Shown: positions 1 through 8,581, counted from the stretch's first letter. The stretch is DNA of 32,576 bases from Bacteroidales bacterium Bact_22 (GCA_001603665.1 LUZN01000039.1:1-32576), one strand, 5' to 3'. The notes: generated by a model not told the origin, from the letters alone. Numbers and translations: made by a program.

Positions 1-17
1 ACATAACTAACAAAGTC

Positions 18-43
18 GTCATTTTGAGCGAAGTCGAAGTGAC
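18..43. repeat. dispersed GTCATTTYGA-type repeat copy
   Basis: The stretch begins GTCATTTTGAGCGAAGT and ends GAAGTGAC. It resembles a repeat family that recurs here in intergenic DNA at 7143-7170, 7261-7293, 13272-13307 and 14547-14593. The shared core is GTCATTYCGA followed by a GC-rich variable stretch. It lies just upstream of the peptidase promoter. Its function is unknown, and the copies differ too much to call it a single transposable element from this window alone. Confidence 0.5.
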
Positions 44-53
44 GTTTTTTTTA

Positions 54-61
54 TATCTTTG
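54..61 (+). promoter_or_regulatory. Bacteroidota -7 element for the M28 peptidase gene
   Basis: TATCTTTG matches TAnnTTTG, the -7 box of the Bacteroidota primary sigma factor. It ends 14 bases before the ATG at 76, which implies a very short leader. No TTTG lies at the usual upstream spacing; the nearest one is 27 bases away. Confidence 0.6.
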
Positions 62-75
62 CAAAAAATAGAAAA

Positions 76-1272
76 ATGAAAAAAATTCTACCCTTATTTT
101 CGATATTGATTTTCACTCAATTTTGCCGGGCGCAGATGCCGCATCTTTACGATCATACTTTTCCTGAAATCACTTCTCAAGATGAAAAGGTAATCGAGAT
201 GCTGAACCAGGTCAGTGAGGCTCAGATCATAAGCGACGTTACTCATTTGTCGTCGTACTTAAACCGCCGCGCCGATGCCATTCATATATATAATGTAAAG
301 GATTGGCTGGCTTCGGAATACCAAAAAACGGATGTCGACAGCGTTTATTTCCATGATTTTCAGGTGATTCCGTTTTGGGATACTGTGCCGAAACCTTTCA
401 CTACGGCTCCGAATATCTTGGCTTTAAAAATAGGTAAAAAATATCCCGATGAGTTTGTAGTTTGCGGTGCGCATTACGATTCATATGTCAGAGCTGAAGG
501 CAATTACGATCCAGATACTTTGGTTTCGCCAGGCGCCGATGACAATGCCAGTGGTGTTGCCGGAATACTTTCAGCTGCCAGAATTTTAAGTAATTACGAA
601 TTTGAACGTTCGATAATTTTCGCTTCGTGGAACGCCGAGGAGTTCGGTCTGTGCGGAAGTCATGCCTATGCTAAGGATTGCCGAAAAGACAGCGTGGATA
701 TCGTCGCATATTTTAATCTCGACATGACCGGTTACCTCAACCCTGGCGATAACATCCACATCGCTCTGATTTACACCCAGTGCGACTCGCTTTTAGGTGA
801 GTTTTATAAGCAAGTAGGCCACGTTTATACTCCAAATATTCCGATTTATCAGGATTGGCTGATAAGTGGCGACACCGATTTTTCATCTTTTAATAGAAAC
901 GGTTACCAAGCCATCACGCCGAGCGAAGATGTCAGACATATGTCGCCATACATCCATTCTATTGATGATATTATTGGTTTGAGTGTTAATAATTGGGAGC
1001 AAACCGTGATATTTACAAAGCTTAATTTAGCTTGTGTTGCCTTGGCTGCAGGCATCATTCCTGAGTCGGTTAATGAAATCGATTTTAAGGATGAAGAAAT
1101 CGAAAGTTTTGAGGTTTACGACATCTTCGGACGACTGGTTTATACCGAAAAAAGCGTATGGAAAAATATGGAAGAAATTCGTGTAACTAACTTAGCGTCA
1201 GGAGTTTACATCGTTCGATTTTTTACCGTAAACGGAAATGATTTCACTAAAAAGTTTTTCCTAAAATACTAG
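76..1272 (+). CDS. secreted M28-family metallopeptidase with T9SS sorting tail
   Basis: A zinc peptidase of the M28 (aminopeptidase/glutamate carboxypeptidase-like) family, 398 residues. Residues 1-20 form a signal peptide ending CRAQ. All the M28 zinc-site residues are visible: H133 (GAHYDSY), bridging D155 (GADDNASG), E188/E189 (WNAEEFG), D216 (NLDMTGY) and H294 (HSIDD), so the enzyme should be active. Residues about 340-398 resemble the C-terminal part of a type A T9SS sorting domain (VYDIFGRLVY, then LASGVYIVRF and KKFFLKY), so the protein is probably exported across the outer membrane. The usual YPNP-type opening of that domain is missing. The gene is preceded by its own -7 element and is separate from the kinase operon downstream. 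The peptide substrate cannot be inferred. Confidence 0.88.
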   Translation: MKKILPLFSILIFTQFCRAQMPHLYDHTFPEITSQDEKVIEMLNQVSEAQIISDVTHLSSYLNRRADAIHIYNVKDWLASEYQKTDVDSVYFHDFQVIPFWDTVPKPFTTAPNILALKIGKKYPDEFVVCGAHYDSYVRAEGNYDPDTLVSPGADDNASGVAGILSAARILSNYEFERSIIFASWNAEEFGLCGSHAYAKDCRKDSVDIVAYFNLDMTGYLNPGDNIHIALIYTQCDSLLGEFYKQVGHVYTPNIPIYQDWLISGDTDFSSFNRNGYQAITPSEDVRHMSPYIHSIDDIIGLSVNNWEQTVIFTKLNLACVALAAGIIPESVNEIDFKDEEIESFEVYDIFGRLVYTEKSVWKNMEEIRVTNLASGVYIVRFFTVNGNDFTKKFFLKY

Positions 1273-1292
1273 CTGTTTTAGGGTTTTAGGAA

Positions 1293-1322
1293 TTGACAAA
1301 TATTATTCTTGTCGTATCTTTG
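1293..1322 (+). promoter_or_regulatory. promoter of the kinase/regulator/secreted-protein operon
   Basis: TTG at 1293-1295 and TATCTTTG at 1315-1322 are separated by 19 bases, a textbook Bacteroidota -33/-7 pair. The kinase ATG follows 17 bases after the -7 box. I see no other promoter of this type in the short gaps between the next three genes, so this one probably drives all four. Confidence 0.72.
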
Positions 1323-1339
1323 CAATGTAAAAATGTTTT

Positions 1340-3478
1340 ATGAAGAAATTTTTACTCGTTTTTTCGACATTATTATTACTGTCTTGCGCTCGGGAAGAGG
1401 TTTATTCTGATATTCAAAGAAATATCAAACACCTTAATTGTCAAGCGTTTAAGGAGCGGTTGTACGATTCGAAAGTGTCGCTTCAATATGCCGATTCAGC
1501 CTTGGTTCTCCTTTATATCGACTCGGTGAATCTTATCGAGAATCATCCTGATTTTTACTATAATAACCTCGCAAGAGCTTTAAATTCAAAGGCTTACGAT
1601 AATTTTCTCCTTGCCGATTTCGCTAAAGCGAATGAAGATATAAATAAGGTGTATAACCTGGATGAAAATTATCCGAATAAAGATGTTGAGATCACCATCG
1701 CCAACACTATAAATGCCAAGATGATGATGCGTTTGCGTGCTTCGTGGGAGGCTGATGAGCTGCTTGCAAAATGCGAATGCAAGCATAACTATCACGACAC
1801 GCTTTGCCATTGGGCGAATAGCCAGTATTATGTTACAAAGCTGTTCTTGAATTGCTTCTATCGTGATGGAAAATATCAGTATAATGAGCTGGTCAAGACT
1901 TTGAATGATATTGAGCAAGATAATGTAAATCAACAACTTATAGTTGATGAGACACAGGCTTACACTCTTTATTACGCTTTGACTGAGTCGTGTCAGATTT
2001 TGGCTCATATCGCCAGTTTTTATCAGAATGAAGAAGGTAAAAATGTGTTTTATTTCAAGAAATCGGTCGAATATCTGAAGAAAAGTCTGGAGTTGATGAA
2101 TGATAATGAAAGGGTTAGCAATTACGACTTGGCGAATAACCTTCAGACTCTGGCCGGAATTCTCAACGACATAAACAGAAACAGCGATTACAATGTGGTT
2201 TCCAACGATTTGGATAATATTTTGTTGATAATCAAGAGCAATGCAAAGAAATTCGGTGTGAGATATCCAATTAATATAGGTGTTTACGATTGTGATCTGA
2301 AGATGAACATCCTTCTTCACGCCGACAGTCTGTTCCTTGAGACTAAGAATCCATATCAGATAATCGCTTCAAAATCAATGATTTCGGATTATTTTATCCG
2401 CGACGGGAAGTTGGAAGAGGCTCGTCCGTATCTGGTTTTTGCGAAGGGTTTTATGGACTCTATAAACGCGAATGAAGATCCTGATATGCCGCTTGCCTAT
2501 AAGTTTAAGAACACCACTTCGAAGATGGCTGAGCGGGTGTATGTCGGACTTATCAAGACTAAGGCTTCCGACGATCCTGAGGTGCTGACAAACTGGTTTA
2601 CGCTGTATCAGAGCGAGTCGTATAAGGCTTTCGAGAAGGAAAAATACGATTTTAACTACATGGAGCTGCGGTCGGTCGACAAGGAAAACAAGCGTACGAT
2701 GACGTATCTGATACTGTCGATAATCTTGCTTTTCACAGCGTTTTCTACTATTTACGTGTTTTTCAGATATGCACACCGCAACAACCGACTGTTGAAAAAG
2801 CAAAAGGAACTCGATCTCGAGCGTATTGCCAACGTTGAGACCTGTCTGTCGATATTCCGTCACGATATGTCGCCTTACATCATGTTTTTGCAGCGCGACA
2901 ATGTGCCGGAGGAGATAAAACACGACGCGTTGCAGAAGCTTATAGTTACGCTGAACAACACTATGCGGTGGATAAACATCTCGACGCCGAATGGGTTGCC
3001 GTTTAAGAAGACAAGTTTTGTGCTCAACGACGCGTTTGATGAGGTGGCGAAAGGCATAACAAATCCTAACAAGGTCAACCTTATCTTCACCGATGCCCCT
3101 TGCGAGGTGTTTGGCGATAAAAACCTTGTCGAGATAATGCTTAGAAACTTGATTAACAACGCGTTACGTTATACAACAGAGGGTTATGTGAGGGTGAGTG
3201 CCAAGCGTTACGAAAAAGATAAAAACTTCGTGCAGATCACCGTTGAAGACACCGGTTGCGGCATCCCGAAGGAACGTCTCGACGAGCTCTTCCGTTCGGA
3301 TAAGCTTATCGAGAATGAGAAGTCGAACAGCACGGGACATCACGGATTCGGCTTGATGCTCTGCGCTTACATCATCAAAAAACACGACGACGAGACCCGT
3401 AGAGGTTGTAAGATCTGGGTCGAAAGTGAAGTTAACAAAGGAACAAAAATACATTTCATATTATGCGCGACTACATAA
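1340..3478 (+). CDS. sensor histidine kinase with helical periplasmic sensor region and lipoprotein-type signal
   Basis: Membrane histidine kinase, 712 residues. The N-terminus ends in a lipobox-like LLSC (C16). Residues about 25-450 form a helix-rich, repeat-like region, presumably periplasmic. One membrane segment lies at about 453-477, followed by a short coiled coil. The kinase core has the H-box FRHDM (H508), the N-box LRNLINNAL (603-607), the G1 box EDTGCG (D637) and the G2 box TGHHGFGL (665-672). It therefore looks catalytically complete. The stop overlaps the start of the response regulator by 16 bases, so the two are almost certainly a cognate pair. The sensor part resembles the DUF5112/DUF5113 kinases of Bacteroidales as I remember them, which I have not checked. 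The signal sensed is unknown. Confidence 0.85.
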   Translation: MKKFLLVFSTLLLLSCAREEVYSDIQRNIKHLNCQAFKERLYDSKVSLQYADSALVLLYIDSVNLIENHPDFYYNNLARALNSKAYDNFLLADFAKANEDINKVYNLDENYPNKDVEITIANTINAKMMMRLRASWEADELLAKCECKHNYHDTLCHWANSQYYVTKLFLNCFYRDGKYQYNELVKTLNDIEQDNVNQQLIVDETQAYTLYYALTESCQILAHIASFYQNEEGKNVFYFKKSVEYLKKSLELMNDNERVSNYDLANNLQTLAGILNDINRNSDYNVVSNDLDNILLIIKSNAKKFGVRYPINIGVYDCDLKMNILLHADSLFLETKNPYQIIASKSMISDYFIRDGKLEEARPYLVFAKGFMDSINANEDPDMPLAYKFKNTTSKMAERVYVGLIKTKASDDPEVLTNWFTLYQSESYKAFEKEKYDFNYMELRSVDKENKRTMTYLILSIILLFTAFSTIYVFFRYAHRNNRLLKKQKELDLERIANVETCLSIFRHDMSPYIMFLQRDNVPEEIKHDALQKLIVTLNNTMRWINISTPNGLPFKKTSFVLNDAFDEVAKGITNPNKVNLIFTDAPCEVFGDKNLVEIMLRNLINNALRYTTEGYVRVSAKRYEKDKNFVQITVEDTGCGIPKERLDELFRSDKLIENEKSNSTGHHGFGLMLCAYIIKKHDDETRRGCKIWVESEVNKGTKIHFILCATT

Positions 3479-4314
3479 ACATAATTGTTATCGACGATGA
3501 GTCATTGATAAGAAAATCAATAGCTTACGAGTTCTCGCACAACAAACAGGAGATCTCTGTGGCGGCTAAGGACGATACCTTCTACACCAAGGAGATTCGT
3601 CTGCTGGGCACCTTCGGCACTAAGAGCGAGCTCTTTGAGTTTCTCGACAATCCTGCCAACGAGAAGCCCGACTACGCCTTGGTCGACATGCAGTTTCCGA
3701 GTCAGGCCGAGCCAACAGGAGGAATCACTCTGACGAGAGAGATTCTCGAGGGCGGCTACACCAACCAGGATGGCGGTGAGATTCAGATCGTGATCATCAC
3801 CTCGCGCTTCGACTACCCCGCTGAAGATGAGATCAACCGTGACCAGAAGATCAAGGATATCAACAAGGTCATCGTCGACTCGCTGGTGGCCGGCGCCAAG
3901 GCTTTCGTGAGTAAAAACGCAACGGAGGGCTTTGAGATAGAGAACTTCACTCGTGCCATAGCGTGTCTGGAACGCGGCGAGCGCTACTACTTCAACCATC
4001 CGGTACTGCAAACGCTGGTGGAGTCGGCCTCCGACTATGTGCAGCAGAACTTCTACAGTCTGAAGCAGTGCATGCACTACGACGTGTCGATGCGTGAACG
4101 CGAGCTTTTGATAGGTCTTGCGCGCGGTGAGACAGCCATCCAGGTGGCAAACAGGATTTACGGCAAGGCCGACGACTCGCAGATCAAGTCGATACAGAAT
4201 CTGCAGAAGGCGCTGGCCGATAGAATAAACAATGGTGATAACAAAGCATCAGCACTCGTGGCAAGAGCCATCTTCCTTGGAATCTTGACCGAAGATGATG
4301 TTTATAAAAAATGA
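3463..4314 (+). CDS. response regulator, receiver plus LuxR/GerE-like DNA-binding domain
   Basis: Partner of the overlapping histidine kinase, 283 residues. The receiver spans about 5-170, with acidic pocket D11/D12, phospho-acceptor D75 (YALVDMQF), T113 (IITS) and K151 (AFVSKN). The receiver is longer than usual, with insertions around 80-105 and 117-140. The C-terminal part at about 205-275 begins SMRERELLIGLARGETAIQVANRI in spirit (the REREL...A..G.T...VA pattern), like a GerE-type helix-turn-helix. It is therefore probably a transcription factor. Translation should be coupled to the kinase through the 16-base overlap. Only 19 bases separate its stop from the next gene, which suggests that the secreted proteins downstream are either its targets or part of the same response. 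Confidence 0.82.
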   Translation: MRDYINIIVIDDESLIRKSIAYEFSHNKQEISVAAKDDTFYTKEIRLLGTFGTKSELFEFLDNPANEKPDYALVDMQFPSQAEPTGGITLTREILEGGYTNQDGGEIQIVIITSRFDYPAEDEINRDQKIKDINKVIVDSLVAGAKAFVSKNATEGFEIENFTRAIACLERGERYYFNHPVLQTLVESASDYVQQNFYSLKQCMHYDVSMRERELLIGLARGETAIQVANRIYGKADDSQIKSIQNLQKALADRINNGDNKASALVARAIFLGILTEDDVYKK

Positions 4315-4333
4315 CGAACTAAAATAAACTACT

Positions 4334-5866
4334 ATGAAACAAAAACTTGTACTTCTACTTGTAATGCTCAGTGTAGCTTTCAGTGTAGTGGCTCAGTGGC
4401 ATCCTGATGCCGAAATCGACATCAACAATGTGAAGACCACATTGTTTGGAACCGGTAACTTCTTTAGAATGAGAGGAGGTGAAAATACCGATCAAGGCTA
4501 TTTTGTGCCTTCAAACGACATTAAATCGACAATCTTCCAAAACACACTATGGATAGGCGGTCTCGATGCCGACGACAGCCTCCATCTTGCAGCTGTGCGT
4601 TTCAACCAGATGGGTGAAGACTTCTGGTCGGGACCGTTGCGTGTGACCGACGCTTCAACCGATATCTTCAATGTGATGAAATACCACCATGTGTGGAAGG
4701 TGTCGCGTGCTGAGATAGAAGCTCTTATCGCCAATCCGGGCGGTGACATCCCTGAGGATATCCTCACCTGGCCTGGTAACGGCAATGTCGCCGACGGTTT
4801 CGCCGCCACCCTCGCTCCTTTCGTGGATGTCGACGGCGACGGTGTGTACGACCCGCACAACGGCGATTACCCCGATATCCTTGGCGATATGGCACTGTTC
4901 TGCATCTATAACGACAGCTACGACTACGATCAAGACGGCATCATCGAGCACACCGAGACGGGTGGCGGCGCCCTTGGCGTAGAGATTCACTGCATGCTCT
5001 ACGGCTTCAACGCCCCTGACGATGAGATTCTTAATAACACTCTCTTCATGCGTCAGTGGATCTACAACCGCTCAGCCAATGACTACCACGATGTTTATGT
5101 TGGCTATTGGACCGACTACGACATAGGATATGCCCGTGACGACTACAACGGCTGCAACGTCCAGAATGGCTACTATTATGGTTATAACGGCAGTCCTATC
5201 GATGGTGCCGGTCAACCTGAAGCTTACGGTCCCAACCCTCCGTCACAGGTTATCATGATTCTCGGTGGTCCAACGATGAATGCCGACGGTATCGATAACC
5301 CGAAATACGATTCGAATGGTCATCAGATTGTCGACGAAAGCATCAACGGTCTTGGTTTTGGTGACGGAATCATTGATAATGAACGACTTGGCATGACAGC
5401 TTTTGTCTATCACGACAATAACAGCGCTATCAACGGCGATCCTACAGATGCAATTGAATATTATAACCTCATGCAAGCTAAGTGGAAGAATGGTGAGCCT
5501 ATGATGTATGGCGGCACTGGCGTTCCTAATTGGCCAGGTACTGTCGGTCCTGAGTGTAAGTTCATGTTTCCCGACGATTCCGACCCTTACAACTGGGGTA
5601 CAGGCGGAGTGGTGCCTAACGGCGGATATAACCAGAATAATTACTATTGGTGTGAGCTTACGGGCGATAATGGCGGACCTAATGCAGTGGGCGACCGTCG
5701 CGGACTGGCGTCATCAGGACCATTCACCTTCGGAAGCGGTACAGTGCAGATTATCGACAGAGCTTATATAACTTGCTGGTTACCAGTACCTTACAGCACG
5801 GGTGGAATGGATGAATGGGCAACATATATCAAAGAGTATTTCTTGAATAATTTGAACAACAAATAA
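4334..5866 (+). CDS. secreted protein of a Bacteroidota extracellular family, no sorting domain
   Basis: 510 residues with a signal peptide at 1-20 ending VVAQ. The body starts with a conserved-looking block (TLWIGGLDADDSLHLAAVRF, 71-90). It contains two calcium-loop-like stretches: DVDGDGVYDP at 165-174 and DYDQDGIIEH at 197-206. It closes with an RRGLASSGPFTFGSG block near the C-terminus. This block order recalls large T9SS cargo proteins I know from Bacteroidota that normally end in a C-terminal sorting domain. Here the protein stops right after the SSGPF block, without one. It is third in the kinase/regulator run and lies 11 bases before another secreted protein. Its molecular function is not known; export to the periplasm or surface is an inference from the signal peptide. 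Confidence 0.8.
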   Translation: MKQKLVLLLVMLSVAFSVVAQWHPDAEIDINNVKTTLFGTGNFFRMRGGENTDQGYFVPSNDIKSTIFQNTLWIGGLDADDSLHLAAVRFNQMGEDFWSGPLRVTDASTDIFNVMKYHHVWKVSRAEIEALIANPGGDIPEDILTWPGNGNVADGFAATLAPFVDVDGDGVYDPHNGDYPDILGDMALFCIYNDSYDYDQDGIIEHTETGGGALGVEIHCMLYGFNAPDDEILNNTLFMRQWIYNRSANDYHDVYVGYWTDYDIGYARDDYNGCNVQNGYYYGYNGSPIDGAGQPEAYGPNPPSQVIMILGGPTMNADGIDNPKYDSNGHQIVDESINGLGFGDGIIDNERLGMTAFVYHDNNSAINGDPTDAIEYYNLMQAKWKNGEPMMYGGTGVPNWPGTVGPECKFMFPDDSDPYNWGTGGVVPNGGYNQNNYYWCELTGDNGGPNAVGDRRGLASSGPFTFGSGTVQIIDRAYITCWLPVPYSTGGMDEWATYIKEYFLNNLNNK

Positions 5867-5877
5867 AACTTAAGGCT

Positions 5878-7143
5878 ATGAAAAAGGTATTATATATAAT
5901 GTTATTTCTCGTCCTGGGGATGAGTTTGACAGCACAAAGCGTTTGGGATGGCAAGCGTGAGGCCATCAGCAGCGGTTCGGGTACCGAAAGCGACCCTTAT
6001 CTCATCGAAAACGCTCAGCAACTGGCATGGCTGGTTTATAGCATAAATTGGGATTATGCACGTTGGACATCAGACAAGTATTTCTTGCTTACAACCGATA
6101 TCGAACTTAACGGAAGTACTGATAATCAATGGATTCCGATAGGTGCCGGACCATCGATGAGCTCGATGAAATACTTCGACGGTGTGTTTGATGGCGGATT
6201 CCACAGCATAACAGGTATTTATATTGATGCCGATAATGCCATAAATAACAATAATTCCATGTGGGTGTCGTCATATGCCGGATTTTTCACTGAACTTGGC
6301 AGCAATGCCGTGGTTAAAAACCTATATCTGGAAGGATTTATTGAAACCGGCAGAAAAACCGGTGGTTTTGCAGGCACCAGCAACGGTGATTTTGAGTACT
6401 GTGTTTCGGATGTCGATATTGTATCGACAAATCAGACCGCTGCGGGTATAGCTTCCTTTGGCAATCCTACAGTGAGATATTGCGCAAATCTCGGTGATAT
6501 TAAAGGAAAAAACGGTGTCGGAGGTCTTATCGGCATGAACGGACATGTTGAAAACTCTTACAATATGGGAAGAGTTGAAGCTGATGATGTGGTTGGCGGC
6601 ATCGCTGGAAGGTCGAACGACATCAAAAACTGCTATAACGTGGGTGATATTTATGCGTCAAATGCAAGCTATAAAGGAGCTATCGTGGGAAACAAGCCAT
6701 CGGGCGGAAACATCAGTAACTGCTACTATCTCGAAGGCTGTATTGATGAATCTAATGAATATGGCGAGCCGAAGACCGCCGACTTCATGCGCTCGCAGGA
6801 GTTTGTCTACCTGCTCAACAACGAGACAAGCTGTTGGGTGATGGACACTCTCAACGAGAACGACGGATATCCTGTTTTCGGCGAGACGCCGTTCGGTATC
6901 GATGAAATTTTGACCGATTTCACGGATGTCGTGGTGGTCTACCCCAACCCTGTTGTCGACTATGTGTGTGTGGCTGGCGATGTGGTGTCGTGCGACGTGT
7001 TCGACCTCGTCGGAAAACGCGTTTTTTCCGTATCGACAAATATCAACAAAATCGCTGTAAGTGATTTACCATCAGGGATTTACATGATGCGATTTTTGAC
7101 GAAAAACGGGAATGTGGTGACGAAGAAAATCGTGAAGAAATAG
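5878..7143 (+). CDS. secreted GLUG-repeat protein with T9SS type A sorting domain
   Basis: 421 residues. The signal peptide (1-20) ends LTAQ. Residues about 30-290 have the pattern of GLUG-repeat surface proteins: DPYLIENAQQLAWL, then short repeats such as GFFTELGSNAVVKNLYLEG and VGGIAGRSNDIKNCYNVGDI, predicted to form a right-handed beta helix. Residues 350-421 are a clear T9SS sorting domain: VVYPNPVVDYV, VFDLVGKRVF, LPSGIYMMRF and KKIVKK. It should be secreted and attached at, or released from, the cell surface. It is the last gene of the run from the promoter near 1300. GLUG proteins are often adhesins or proteases, but no catalytic motif is visible here. Confidence 0.85.
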   Translation: MKKVLYIMLFLVLGMSLTAQSVWDGKREAISSGSGTESDPYLIENAQQLAWLVYSINWDYARWTSDKYFLLTTDIELNGSTDNQWIPIGAGPSMSSMKYFDGVFDGGFHSITGIYIDADNAINNNNSMWVSSYAGFFTELGSNAVVKNLYLEGFIETGRKTGGFAGTSNGDFEYCVSDVDIVSTNQTAAGIASFGNPTVRYCANLGDIKGKNGVGGLIGMNGHVENSYNMGRVEADDVVGGIAGRSNDIKNCYNVGDIYASNASYKGAIVGNKPSGGNISNCYYLEGCIDESNEYGEPKTADFMRSQEFVYLLNNETSCWVMDTLNENDGYPVFGETPFGIDEILTDFTDVVVVYPNPVVDYVCVAGDVVSCDVFDLVGKRVFSVSTNINKIAVSDLPSGIYMMRFLTKNGNVVTKKIVKK

Positions 7144-7293
7144 AGATTCCTCGCTTCGCTCGGAATGACATGATTGTTTGTTAACGACATGGCGCGGCAT
7201 GATGGTGCATACTAATCAGTAAGAACTACCATGCCGCGCCATAATATTTGGTTGTTGTTTGTCATTCCGAACCCCGAAGGGGTGAGGAATCTC
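7143..7293. repeat. nested inverted repeats between convergent genes
   Basis: Outer arms: GAGATTCCTC...CGGAATGACA (7143-7170) and its inverted partner GTCATTCCGA...GAGGAATCTC (7261-7293). The ten terminal bases on each side are perfectly complementary. Inside them lies a second perfect 13-bp inverted repeat, ATGGCGCGGCATG (7189-7201) with CATGCCGCGCCAT (7230-7242), around a 28-base loop. The right outer arm reaches into the stop codon of the minus-strand peptidase gene. It may act as a bidirectional transcription stop or be a small non-autonomous mobile element. No poly-T tract follows the inner stem. Confidence 0.75.
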
Positions 7294-8569
7294 ATTCTGT
7301 GTAATGTTTTATCATCCTCTCAATGGCGCGCTCGCACACCGGGCAGAATTTGTCGCCATTGAACGTGTTCATGAGGCAGTCGACCATCGGGCGGTAGATG
7401 CCGTGCATCTGGTAGCCCGCGCCTTCATACACGCCTACGGTGTTCAAATATTTCTTATTGACTGGCGTCGGAACAGGAGTCTTCTTGCCAACCATATCCT
7501 TCCATTTGCTGTCAAAATCAACCAAAGTAGTGATGTTTGGCTCCCAAGGCTCCACCTCCAGGCAGTAGTTGTCGGTGCCATCGTAGGCATATTCGTCGGC
7601 CAGTCCGGCGAAGCCGTGACCGAACTCATGGATGATGACATCAGATGCGTAGGAGTCGCCGGTGGTGCTCACGCAATAGGAGTTGAAGATGCCTCCACCT
7701 CCGTATTTCTTGGTGTTTGCGAGGATATAAATCTGGTCGTAAGGCACTTGTCCGGCAAGAGTTTTCATAGTCTCGTTGTCATACGTCATGCAGTAACGCT
7801 CGCTGTCGAAGGTCCAGAAGCTGCAGCTGAGCGCGGTGTTGCGGTAGAGCTTGTCGCCAGGCATGGTAACATCGCTGTCGAGAGATGGCACGAGCACTGC
7901 GCGTACATTGAAACGGTCGGTATAACGGTTGTACGGAGCGTAGCTGAACAGGCTCTGCACGAAAAACTGGCAGTCTTTCTTAAACTTCTCCATCTCCTGC
8001 GCGGTGTAGCCGTCGGGTAGAAGCACAATATCCACGGCGTTTTCAACAGGATAGTCGCCGTAGACGTTAATAATTTCGTAAGGCAGCTTCGGCGCCGGCT
8101 TGATGAAGTAATCGTCAGGATTTACTGTTATATTCATCTTCTCGACAAGAACGAGACGGTCGGTTTTGGCGTAAAAAGTCACCTCGACAGGCTTCTTCGG
8201 GAACGGAATCACCACCGATTCATGAAAGCCTTTGTTGATTATTTTTGCTTCGTCGGTGGTCTGCCACTCGCCGAAAAGCAGACAATAGCCGTGCGAATAA
8301 AGTATCTCATCGGAGCCTTGTGGTCGCACTTCAATGAAATACATTCCGTAGCCTGTGTCGTCGATGAGATGAGCGCGCGGACCGCCCCATTTCGGCTCTT
8401 TCACGAGTTTGTCGAGAGCATACGACACTGTGTCGGCATTGCCGAATAGGTAATAATCGATTCGTAACTGATTGTCGGTGAAATACTTATCATATTCAAC
8501 CTGTGCGTTTACTTTAAGGTTTAAGCAAACCAGGACTGTTGATAAAATTATGATGAGCGACTTCTTCAT
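7292..8569 (-). CDS. secreted M64 (IgA peptidase-like) metallopeptidase
   Basis: 425 residues with a signal peptide ending NAQ (about 1-23). An N-terminal beta-rich domain spans about 24-165. The peptidase domain follows, starting around DIVLLPDGYTAQEM (180-193), with the zinc-binding and catalytic motif HEFGHGFAGLADEY (H314, E315, H318, D325). Both the motif and the preceding GGGGIFNSYC stretch fit the M64 peptidase family of Bacteroidota and clostridia, whose founder is an IgA protease; IgA specificity should not be assumed. It has no T9SS tail, so it could be periplasmic or exported by another route. It is transcribed alone, divergently from ftsX, with a -7 box 16 bases before the ATG. Confidence 0.87.
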   Translation of the reverse strand: MKKSLIIILSTVLVCLNLKVNAQVEYDKYFTDNQLRIDYYLFGNADTVSYALDKLVKEPKWGGPRAHLIDDTGYGMYFIEVRPQGSDEILYSHGYCLLFGEWQTTDEAKIINKGFHESVVIPFPKKPVEVTFYAKTDRLVLVEKMNITVNPDDYFIKPAPKLPYEIINVYGDYPVENAVDIVLLPDGYTAQEMEKFKKDCQFFVQSLFSYAPYNRYTDRFNVRAVLVPSLDSDVTMPGDKLYRNTALSCSFWTFDSERYCMTYDNETMKTLAGQVPYDQIYILANTKKYGGGGIFNSYCVSTTGDSYASDVIIHEFGHGFAGLADEYAYDGTDNYCLEVEPWEPNITTLVDFDSKWKDMVGKKTPVPTPVNKKYLNTVGVYEGAGYQMHGIYRPMVDCLMNTFNGDKFCPVCERAIERMIKHYTE

Positions 8570-8581
8570 GTTGATAATTTT

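Noticed and set aside
1586-2320. 244-codon minus-strand open frame inside the histidine kinase gene
   Set aside because: Shadow of the sensor region; low-complexity hydrophobic translation without a start region or promoter.
7189-7242. Inner 13-bp inverted repeat as a simple intrinsic terminator
   Set aside because: The loop is 28 bases and no T-run follows on either strand, so I list it as a repeat and not as a terminator.
7304-8020. 238-codon plus-strand open frame opposite the M64 peptidase gene
   Set aside because: It lies entirely antisense to a gene with a clear signal peptide and HEFGH motif; its translation has no recognisable domain and it has no promoter of its own.
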